From Kiritimatiellales bacterium (lineage in GTDB: Bacteria > Verrucomicrobiota > Kiritimatiellia > Kiritimatiellales > Pontiellaceae): a stretch of 20,705 bases of DNA. The notes beneath the pieces are model-generated. The model saw only the letters and a program-made list of their open reading frames with translations, made no database searches and had not been told where the DNA came from. The stretch's first letter is position 1; the number at the start of each line of letters is the position of its first letter. The stretch is taken from NCBI GenBank assembly GCA_021734595.1, contig JAIPIO010000017.1, positions 1-20,705 of the forward strand, given 5' to 3'. Positions 7,814 through 13,994 of this stretch are shown here, one piece after another. The translations under genes were made by a program, and so were the position numbers.

Positions 7814-9282
7814 TTCTTTCTTTTCTTTCCCTTTTTCTTTTTCCCGCCTTTAAAATCGGGATGCCTTTCTAGTCGTTCCTTGGTGATGGCTTCATCCATA
7901 GCGGGATCCACCAGGCCCCAGTCCTTTTCATGGCTAATGATGGGGGCGCCTTCAATCGCCGAACCCGTTGCCCGTTGGCCTTGGCCGCGCTGCATGTATT
8001 CGCCCAGCTCCACGCGCGTTTTGCTTGCCAGTTCCAGCAGCTGCTCCACCACTTCAGGATGCCTGGCCGCCACATCCGTGCTTTCGCTTTGGTCGGTACT
8101 GAGGTTGTAAAGGACCGGTTCGGACAGGTTGCTGAACTGTTTGTTTTTATCCCAGAAGGGCAGCTGTTCCTTTTTGCGCGGCAGGTGCAGCTTCCAGTTG
8201 CCGTGGCGGACGGCCTGTAGGTTTTCACAGTTATAGTAGTAGAAAGGCGCGTCCGGTTCCCTTGCGATTGGCTTGCCCTTGAGCAGCGGCAGCAGGCTGA
8301 CGCCATCGAACACGCGATCCCTTGGCATGGGGGCTTGGATGATTTCGCTCAACGTGGGGAACAGGTCCATGGCGTTGACGGGCACATCCAGCACCTTGCC
8401 CTGCTTGATCCGCGCCGGCCAATGGATGATGAACGGAACGCGGTGCCCGCCCTCGAAGGTGACATATTTTGTGCCGCGGTAGGGCAGGGCATAGCTGTTT
8501 TTTGTCGGGCCATTATCCGAGGTGAAGATAACAATGGTATTGTCGGCCACGCCGGTTTCCTCCAGCGCCTTCATCAGCGCGCCGATGCCCCAGTCCAGCT
8601 CCTGCATCACATCGCCGCGAACACCGTTCTGCGAGGAGCCTTTGAACTTTTCGCCGGCCTTAAACGGCGTGTGCGGATAGTTGTGGGCATAGTAGAGGAA
8701 AAACGGGTTCTTGCCTTGTTGCCGAATATAGCCCGTGGCGCGGTCGGTGTAGAGTTCGGTCAACCGGTCCAGCGGCGTTTGGGCGAAGATTTCCTCCTCG
8801 CCGTCGAAGAATTTTGGCGAATGGGAAAAATTGCACGGCATGCCATGGTATTCGTCGAAGCCCTGCTTGAGCATGCTGAACTCCGGCTCCGTGCCGAGGT
8901 GCCACTTGCCAATCATGCAGGTGTTGTATCCCCGTTTCTTGAACTGCTCCGCCAGCGTGATCTCGTTTGGATTCAGGCCGAGGAACCAGTGTGCCCGGCG
9001 ACTGGGATTGATGCCCATGTAGAGACCGGTGCGCTGCGGATAGCCTCCGGTCAAAAACGCCGCGCGCGAAGGCGAGCAAATGTTTGCCGCCGTGTGGAAA
9101 TCGGTGAAGCGCAATCCGTCCGCCGCCAGTCGGTCGATATGCGGGGTCTTGACTTTCGTCGCCCCGTAGCACCCCACATCCGAGTAGCCCAGGTCATCCG
9201 TCAGGATAAAGATGACGTTGGGCTTTTGTTCAGCGCAAACCACCGAACCCAACATACACAATAGAACCATTAGTTTTTTCAT
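7810..9282 (-). CDS. Secreted S1-family sulfatase with Lys-rich C-terminal tail
   Basis: ATG at 9282 is preceded by GGAAGG with a 7-nt gap and begins the signal peptide MKKLMVLLCMLGSVVCA; upstream in-frame starts lie in repeat DNA. The mature enzyme follows the type I sulfatase plan in 490 residues: D29-D30, the C69-S-P-S-R73 maturation motif, GKWHLGTEPEF, HNYPHTPF and TSDNGPTKNS. After the usual C-terminal subdomain comes an extension ending GGKKKKGKKRKK at the stop codon. This is a strongly basic tail of a kind not needed for catalysis, which may hold the enzyme to an anionic surface or substrate (inference). The stop codon is inside repeat copy 2. Sequence similarity to its neighbours is highest in the signal peptide, in both protein and DNA. 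Confidence 0.95.
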   Translation of the reverse strand: MKKLMVLLCMLGSVVCAEQKPNVIFILTDDLGYSDVGCYGATKVKTPHIDRLAADGLRFTDFHTAANICSPSRAAFLTGGYPQRTGLYMGINPSRRAHWFLGLNPNEITLAEQFKKRGYNTCMIGKWHLGTEPEFSMLKQGFDEYHGMPCNFSHSPKFFDGEEEIFAQTPLDRLTELYTDRATGYIRQQGKNPFFLYYAHNYPHTPFKAGEKFKGSSQNGVRGDVMQELDWGIGALMKALEETGVADNTIVIFTSDNGPTKNSYALPYRGTKYVTFEGGHRVPFIIHWPARIKQGKVLDVPVNAMDLFPTLSEIIQAPMPRDRVFDGVSLLPLLKGKPIAREPDAPFYYYNCENLQAVRHGNWKLHLPRKKEQLPFWDKNKQFSNLSEPVLYNLSTDQSESTDVAARHPEVVEQLLELASKTRVELGEYMQRGQGQRATGSAIEGAPIISHEKDWGLVDPAMDEAITKERLERHPDFKGGKKKKGKKRKK

Positions 9283-9303
9283 AAACAACCTTCCACGCGG
9301 AAA

Positions 9304-9350
9304 GTTAAACGTGCGGCATGACCAATCCTGAATCACGGCTCACGCGTCAC
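9304..9350. repeat. Hairpin repeat type B, copy 3 (diverged)
   Basis: GTTAAACGTGCGGCATGA (9304-9321) and TCACGGCTCACGCGTCAC (9333-9350) are the diverged left and right parts of the type B element. The right part contains the stop codon (9347-9349) of the sulfatase to its right. The element fills most of the 64-bp gap between two sulfatase genes. Confidence 0.7.
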
Positions 9351-10771
9351 TTTTTCTTCTTCTTTTTTCGATTCTTTTTCGGGGCGACTTTCTTTTCGCC
9401 CGTCAGCGTACGCCGCTGGGCGCCGAAGGTGCGGGCGTTTTTCCCGAAGCGGTCATGGTCGCCGATGTCGGTCTGCGCCCACTTCGCCAGCTTCATTAAC
9501 TCAACAACCTTTTCGGGATGCTTGTCCGAAACATCCGTTGTTTCGCTTATGTCGGCGTCCAGATTATACAGCAAGGCTTTTTCAATACGGATAGAGTCGG
9601 TCTTGGCAATATGGTTTTTCCATTTCGTGGCAATGCTTTCCAGTGCCGGTTCCATGTGCGGCAGCATCAGCTTCCATTTGCCGGAACGCACCGCCCGGAG
9701 GCAATCGTGCTGGTAGTAAAAAAAGCTCCGCTCCAGCGTCTTCGCCTTGCCGTGCATCAAGGCAGAAATATCAATCCGGTCAATTACGCGATCTGTCGGC
9801 GCCGTGCCACCCGCCAGTTTGGCGATGGTCGGCATCATATCGATGGTTGCCGCAACGGAGTCGCATTCGGTTCCGGCGGGAATTTTGCCCGGTGCCCGCA
9901 TGATGCAGGGAACCCGCAATCCGCCGTCCCAGCAGCTGGTTTTTGCGCCGCGCAGGGGCAGGGCATGGCCGCCGTGATCTTTCTTTATCCACCAGGGGCC
10001 GTTGTCGCTGGTGTAGATGATGTAGGTATTGTCATCGAGTCCCAGCTCCTTGACCTTGTCGAGTACGCGGCCAACGTTAAAGTCGATCTCCTCGATCACA
10101 TCACCGAAAAATCCGCCCGCCGACGTGCCCTTGAACTGATCCGAAACCGCCAGCAAGGTGTGCGGCATCGTGTGTGCCACGTAGGCGAAGAACGGCGCAT
10201 CTTTGCTCCGCTCAATGAATCCGATGGCCTCGTCGGTGTAACGCTTGGTCAGGGTGGACATATCCACTGCTTCCTCAATCATCTCCGTATTGCGGATCAG
10301 GTTGACCGAACGGTCGTTGCTGCCGGGGGTGCCGAAGTAGTAGTCGAATCCCTGATGGGGCGGAAGCAGGGCCGGATTGTACTTGGTCTGGCTGTGCCCA
10401 GCCATGTCCCATTTGCCGAATGCCGCCGTTGCATAGCCCTGCTTTTTGAGCACTTCGGCAATCGTGGTTTCGTTGATGTGCAGCTCGGGATGTACCGAAT
10501 CCGGTGAATCCTGCCGGGCAAGCCGCAGCGGGTAGCAGCCCGTCATCAGCGCGGCGCGTGACGGCCCGCAGACGGTCTGGGCGTAAAAGCTGGTGAACCG
10601 CATCCCCTCCTTCGCCATCCGGTCGATGCGCGGTGTTTTGATGTCCGGCGAACCGAAGCAGCCCAGATCCTGGTAGCCCTGGTCATCCGCAAAGATGATG
10701 ATGAAGTTGGGTTTTTCTCCAGCGCAAACCATTGAACCCAGCAAACAGAATAACAGCAGCATTTTTTTCAT
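9347..10771 (-). CDS. Secreted S1-family sulfatase, first gene of the run, Lys-rich C-terminal tail
   Basis: ATG at 10771 follows AAAGG and starts the signal peptide MKKMLLLFCLLGSMVCA, giving 474 residues; a TTG two codons upstream is not needed. D29-D30, the maturation motif C68-G-P-S-R72, HTMPHTLLAVSDQF and TSDNGPWW are present. The usual GKWHLG reads GKWDMAG (residues 119-125), so an active-site histidine is replaced by Asp122. This marks a different subfamily or altered activity, because the rest of the core is intact. The C-terminus is PKKNRKKKKKK followed at once by a stop codon from repeat copy 3. It is the promoter-proximal gene of the leftward run and is divergent from the IclR regulator, so its promoter should lie in 10772-11003. 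Confidence 0.93.
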   Translation of the reverse strand: MKKMLLLFCLLGSMVCAGEKPNFIIIFADDQGYQDLGCFGSPDIKTPRIDRMAKEGMRFTSFYAQTVCGPSRAALMTGCYPLRLARQDSPDSVHPELHINETTIAEVLKKQGYATAAFGKWDMAGHSQTKYNPALLPPHQGFDYYFGTPGSNDRSVNLIRNTEMIEEAVDMSTLTKRYTDEAIGFIERSKDAPFFAYVAHTMPHTLLAVSDQFKGTSAGGFFGDVIEEIDFNVGRVLDKVKELGLDDNTYIIYTSDNGPWWIKKDHGGHALPLRGAKTSCWDGGLRVPCIMRAPGKIPAGTECDSVAATIDMMPTIAKLAGGTAPTDRVIDRIDISALMHGKAKTLERSFFYYQHDCLRAVRSGKWKLMLPHMEPALESIATKWKNHIAKTDSIRIEKALLYNLDADISETTDVSDKHPEKVVELMKLAKWAQTDIGDHDRFGKNARTFGAQRRTLTGEKKVAPKKNRKKKKKK

Positions 10772-10792
10772 CAGCAACCTTTCGCATGCATG

Positions 10793-10844
10793 GTGAAACG
10801 TGAGGCGTGATACGGATTATCACGTTTCACGGCTCACTCGTCAC
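10793..10844. repeat. Hairpin repeat type B, copy 4
   Basis: GTGAAACGTGAGGCGTGA (10793-10810) is followed by TCACGTTTCACGGCTCACTC (10820-10839) and CGTCAC to 10844. It is nearly the same as copy 1 in both parts. No gene ends here now, but the flank TTCTTATTTTTTCC resembles the reverse complement of the lysine-tail codons next to the other copies. Confidence 0.75.
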
Positions 10845-10854
10845 TTCTTATTTT

Positions 10855-10869
10855 TTCCACCCATTGGAA
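10855..10869. repeat. Single TTCCA-N5-TGGAA palindrome in the divergent control region
   Basis: TTCCACCCATTGGAA is an exact member of the 15-bp palindrome family. It stands alone here, with no phased partner at 21 or 31 bp, between repeat copy 4 and the candidate promoter of the IclR gene. Confidence 0.7.
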
Positions 10870-10892
10870 ACCCTTCTCCTCCCACATTAGGG

Positions 10893-10923
10893 CTTGCATA
10901 TAAACCCGAGTGCTATATATAAG
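10893..10923 (+). promoter_or_regulatory. Candidate promoter and operator of the IclR gene
   Basis: TTGCAT (10894-10899) and TATATA (10916-10921) are separated by 16 bp and resemble -35 and -10 boxes for the rightward regulator gene. The same stretch is an imperfect inverted repeat, CTTGCATATA and TATATATAAG (8 of 10 positions), a reasonable place for IclR autoregulation. There is no experimental support; the AT-rich composition makes chance matches easy. Confidence 0.35.
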
Positions 10924-11003
10924 TCGTATTTACCGGATGAATTTGGACAGGTCGAACAAAAAAGAAGCGGGATTTTTCACCGGAACAGAAACAGGGAAAC
11001 ATC

Positions 11004-11777
11004 ATGGCAGAGAACAACTACCACGTACCGAACCTCGAGCGGGCGCTGGAGATTCTACAGCGGCTTTCCGAAAAGCCCCAAGGCATGACCCAGAAGGAGC
11101 TGATCGACTCCCTCGGCGTTTCAAAAAACAGCATCTACCGCATTACGATGACACTGATGAACCACGGATTCATCTCCCGCGGCGAGGTTTCCCGCCGCTA
11201 TTTCCTGACGCGAAAAATGATGATGCTCGGTGCCACGGCCATGGGGGACTCACATCTGGTGGAGCTGGCCATCGACGAAATGCGCGAGCTGCGAGACAAG
11301 GTGAACGCCTCCGTCTACATTGCGGTTCTCGAAGGAACCAAGGGGGTGATCCTTGAACAGGCCATTGGCGGTACGCCATTCAAGTTTTCCGTCGATCTCG
11401 GCAGCCGCTTCAACCTCCATTCCGGCGCGCCCGGAAAAGCCCTGCTCGCCTTCCTTCCCGACGACGAATGCGACGCGCTGCTTTCCAGGCTCAAGCTGGA
11501 AAAATACAACGAGCGCACCATCACGACCAAAAAGGCCATGAAGGAAGAGATCGCCAAAATCCGCAAACAAGGATACGCCACCGATCTGGCCGAGGAGTTT
11601 GAAGGCTGCCATTGCATTGGAACCGTCATCAAGGATCACCGCAAATACCCCATCGCCATGATCTGGGCCACCGGTTCCTCGTTCAGCCTAACAGCCGACC
11701 GGTTTCCAAAGGTTGGAAAACTGGTCAAGGGCACCGCCGATGCCATCTCGCGCAAGTTTGGCTACCAGTTACCCTGA
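11004..11777 (+). CDS. IclR-family transcriptional regulator
   Basis: The 257-residue length is typical of IclR proteins. Residues 8-60 form the winged helix-turn-helix: LERALEILQRLSE, then the recognition region LGVSKNSIYRITMTLMNHGF. From about residue 75 the sequence matches the IclR effector domain, including 'NASVYIAVLEG', 'HSGAPGKALLAFLP' and 'GYATDLAEEFEGCHCIGTVI'. These regulators usually bind a sugar-derived or aromatic small molecule and control an adjacent catabolic operon. Divergent placement opposite the sulfatase run supports that role here, with a breakdown product of the sulfated glycan as effector (inference). AGGGA precedes the ATG by 7 nt. One exact TTCCA-N5-TGGAA palindrome is embedded in the coding sequence, and another starts two bases after the stop codon. 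Confidence 0.95.
   Translation: MAENNYHVPNLERALEILQRLSEKPQGMTQKELIDSLGVSKNSIYRITMTLMNHGFISRGEVSRRYFLTRKMMMLGATAMGDSHLVELAIDEMRELRDKVNASVYIAVLEGTKGVILEQAIGGTPFKFSVDLGSRFNLHSGAPGKALLAFLPDDECDALLSRLKLEKYNERTITTKKAMKEEIAKIRKQGYATDLAEEFEGCHCIGTVIKDHRKYPIAMIWATGSSFSLTADRFPKVGKLVKGTADAISRKFGYQLP
11704..11718. repeat. TTCCA-N5-TGGAA palindrome inside the IclR coding region
   Basis: TTCCAAAGGTTGGAA is an exact family member that encodes part of 'RFPKVGKL' near the C-terminus. It is the only copy in the window found inside a gene, and may be a chance match or a copy captured by the coding sequence. Confidence 0.5.
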
Positions 11778-11778
11778 T

Positions 11779-11825
11779 TTCCAATGGGTGGAAACCCCCC
11801 AGTGTCGGTCTTCCAGACATTGGAA
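11779..11825. repeat. Pair of TTCCA-N5-TGGAA palindromes after the IclR gene
   Basis: TTCCAATGGGTGGAA (11779-11793) and TTCCAGACATTGGAA (11811-11825) are both exact, with starts 32 bp apart. The spacer ends GTGTCGGTC, much like CCGTCGGTTT in the array upstream of the fucosidase-like gene. The pair lies between convergent genes, so a role limited to promoters is doubtful. The rest of the 135-bp gap holds no other feature I can see. Confidence 0.75.
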
Positions 11826-11912
11826 CTATTGAAAATCTGCCGGACAACTGTTTCGTCATTGTGGCGACACGCGGCCTTGTCCTGAATTTTGTATGGGCTT
11901 GATCAGCGGGGC

Positions 11913-12053
11913 CTAGGCGACAGTTGAAGCGGAGAGAACTCCTGGATTGCCATTACCCGCCGGATCCACGGCCGGGCTGACATAGTTTCCGCCTGGGTCA
12001 AGATCGTACTCAAAAACCGATGGGGCTGTATAATTTTCTTCCTGTGGGCTCAT
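11913..12053 (-). CDS. Small hypothetical peptide, 46 residues
   Basis: ATG at 12053 is preceded by AAGGA with a 9-nt gap, 28 bp after the stop of the FN3 protein gene, which supports translation in the same operon. A longer in-frame start at 12119 would overlap that gene and is less likely. The peptide starts MSPQEENYTAPSVFEYDLDP, is acidic in its first half, then Gly/Asn/Pro-rich, and ends GVLSASTVA. It has no signal peptide, membrane segment or cysteine. I do not recognise the family. The Y-x-x-P segment resembles leader motifs of some modified peptides, but no modifying enzyme gene is nearby. It could also be a chance open frame. Confidence 0.45.
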   Translation of the reverse strand: MSPQEENYTAPSVFEYDLDPGGNYVSPAVDPAGNGNPGVLSASTVA

Positions 12054-12081
12054 AATAAATATCCTTAATCGCTTTTCTAAA

Positions 12082-13509
12082 TTATCTCTGTTGGATCCGG
12101 AAGAAGCCGACCGCGTCATTCCCGGCGGGATACGGAACCACCACGGTGGTGGTATCCCTTTCGGATGCCGTTACCGTATCAACCGTCTGCCAGGATCCGC
12201 CGAGCTGTTCCAGCCATTGGATGTTGTATTCACGTTCCGGCAGGCTGTCGAAGGTCAGTGTAATTCCCGCAAGTGAAGCGCTGGTCATCTCGGTGTTAAA
12301 ACTACCAACCGTCACGCCGTTGGCTTCCCACCACTTGCCGACCTCATCGCGCACCAGGAAGTTGTACGTTCCGCCGAGCTCCAATCCCGGGACCTGGAAG
12401 CGGGCGAAGAACCGCGGCCCGTCGGTTGCGTTTACCGTGCCCGACCATACGGCCTTGCCGCTCGCACCGATCAGCGCCAGTTGGATCGTCCCGTCTTCCT
12501 CCACATCATACGCCACGAACTCAACCACCACTCCCTCCGCTGTCTGATACGCCCGCACATCCACGCCCGAGCTGGTTGGAGAAACTCCCGCCGTGCTCGT
12601 CGTCGCGTAATCCGAAGAACCCGCAGCATTATAGGCCTTTATACGGAACCAATAGGTCGATGCGGAATCCAGTCCCGTCACGGAAAACGCCACAACATTC
12701 GCGGCGGCGGAGTCGTGGATCTGGGAATACGGCCCCCCTATGGCGGTGGTCGATTGTTCAATGATGAAACCGTTTTCGTTATTGGAATTATCGGTCCACG
12801 ACAGATCGATTTGGCCAGCGGTTGATGAAGGAGTCGCGGCAAGATCGGAGGGGGCCGCCGGTTCCGAGATGTTTCCAATCAAGCGCACGTTGCTGCCGAT
12901 CCCGATCATAATGTCTCCGTCGTAATTATCCGGCAACATGTTGGCGAGCCCGCTGTAGTCGCTTGACGCTCCCGGGTAGGCGCCCGACAGCCGGAATTCA
13001 ATGCTCCCTGTGGTGGTCAATGCGCTGCCGAACGTTTCTTCGAAGAGCTTCTGTTCATTGATCTCGGTGTTGGACAGGTCGAACGTGAGCAGGTTGGATG
13101 CAAATCCGTCCAGACTGGAGCGCAGCTCCCATTCCTCCGCGCCAAGTCCCTGATAATTTCCGCGGGTCAAGGCCAGTCCGATGCCGGTAACAGACAGGGT
13201 GTTGCCCGCATCGGGCGTGACCGTGAAGGTGTAGTATTTGCCGTAATCCTTGTTGCTTGCAAGCGACCATTCGGTCGCCGCAAATGACCCGGGATAGGAA
13301 TTGGCATAATCCCTACTCAGCGGAACCACTCCTACCGTGTCGATGGACGAGGCACTCATGCCATCGGCCAGGCTTATGGTGTCCGCCGAAACTCCCGAGA
13401 CATTTTCAATATCCCACTCAACCAGCACCGTTGCATCCGCGCCAATAGTTGCAAGAAGCAGGATTGCCGCAATACATATACCTACCTTTGTTTTATGCTC
13501 TTTGTTCAT
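12082..13509 (-). CDS. Secreted FN3-domain protein of unknown function
   Basis: The start at 13509 is chosen because AAGGGG lies just upstream and the protein then begins with a signal peptide (residues 1-26); the extra 15 residues of the longer frame are not signal-like. Residues 27-213 form a beta-rich domain beginning 'TVLVEWDIENVSG', a style seen in secreted PEP-CTERM-type proteins, although no PEP-CTERM anchor is visible. Residues about 219-305 are a fibronectin type III domain ('PSDLAAT..', 'IDLSWTDNSNNENGF', 'STYWFRIKAYN'). The last 170 residues are two further beta-rich segments, ending 'GFFRIQQR'. Such C-termini occur in PVC extracellular proteins, but I cannot name a function. Adhesion or glycan binding is possible. 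Confidence 0.85.
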   Translation of the reverse strand: MNKEHKTKVGICIAAILLLATIGADATVLVEWDIENVSGVSADTISLADGMSASSIDTVGVVPLSRDYANSYPGSFAATEWSLASNKDYGKYYTFTVTPDAGNTLSVTGIGLALTRGNYQGLGAEEWELRSSLDGFASNLLTFDLSNTEINEQKLFEETFGSALTTTGSIEFRLSGAYPGASSDYSGLANMLPDNYDGDIMIGIGSNVRLIGNISEPAAPSDLAATPSSTAGQIDLSWTDNSNNENGFIIEQSTTAIGGPYSQIHDSAAANVVAFSVTGLDSASTYWFRIKAYNAAGSSDYATTSTAGVSPTSSGVDVRAYQTAEGVVVEFVAYDVEEDGTIQLALIGASGKAVWSGTVNATDGPRFFARFQVPGLELGGTYNFLVRDEVGKWWEANGVTVGSFNTEMTSASLAGITLTFDSLPEREYNIQWLEQLGGSWQTVDTVTASERDTTTVVVPYPAGNDAVGFFRIQQR

Positions 13510-13581
13510 GGGACCCCTTGATTTTGTTGATTTAAAAAAGCAGTCATGGAACATTTTTACGGGCGGGGAGTCAATATAATA

Positions 13582-13606
13582 CGTATAACCCGCACGGTAT
13601 TATACG
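13582..13606 (-). promoter_or_regulatory. Candidate promoter/operator of the FN3 protein gene
   Basis: CGTATAACC (13582-13590) and GGTATTATACG (13596-13606) form an imperfect inverted repeat about 75 bp upstream of the start codon. On the leftward strand it contains TATAAT (13604-13599), a consensus -10 hexamer. No clear -35 box is seen. The remaining bases of 13510-13648 are AT-rich without another feature. Confidence 0.3.
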
Positions 13607-13648
13607 AAATTAATATGAATGGTACTGAACTGGTTGTGCGGTCGATCT

Positions 13649-13950
13649 ATGATTCAGATTATGGTTAAGCAACGAACCGTACCTCCCGGGCACTTCAGCC
13701 CGGCACAACTCAAGCAACGGTATCTCGCATGCGAAGATGCCGTGGGGCGCAGCCATTGGCAAACGGCTTCTCTCCCGCCCAGAAAAGGGCTATTCATGCG
13801 AGGATGCGGCAGGCTTGATGGGGTTTTTCGCCGACTGGGTGCGCAACTTGGTGCGGCGATACAACACCGCTCCGGAATGGATTGAAAGGCAAGCGACGGG
13901 ACAACGGCAACAAGCCCATTCTCGACGATGAATTCCAGCCGTTCGGCTGG
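13649..13950 (+). pseudogene. IS630-like transposase N-terminus, frameshifted remnant
   Basis: Three reading frames in succession give one recognisable protein start. The first reads MVKQRTVPPGHFSPAQL, then 'VGRSHWQ'. The second reads LLSRPEKGYSCEDAAGLMGF, then 'ADWVRNLVRRYN'. The third reads 'KRRDNGNKPILDDEF'. This order matches the helix-turn-helix N-terminus of IS630-type transposases (HWQ, GYS, W-V/I-R, RYN, a DRR-like segment, GNKP, DDE-adjacent leader). At least two frameshifts and the loss of everything after about residue 95 show it is dead. The remnant stops against the 3' end of the large protein gene at 13995. No terminal inverted repeats were found. Confidence 0.6.
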
Positions 13951-13994
13951 CTGTTTCCGCATCGCTCCGGCTCCCGCCGCGCTCTGGATTCTTT

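Noticed and set aside
8335..9264. 309-codon rightward open frame
   Set aside because: It is antisense to the sulfatase at 7810-9282 with no ribosome site or recognisable motif.
9518..10507. 329-codon rightward open frame
   Set aside because: It is antisense to the sulfatase at 9347-10771, whose motifs and signal peptide are unambiguous.
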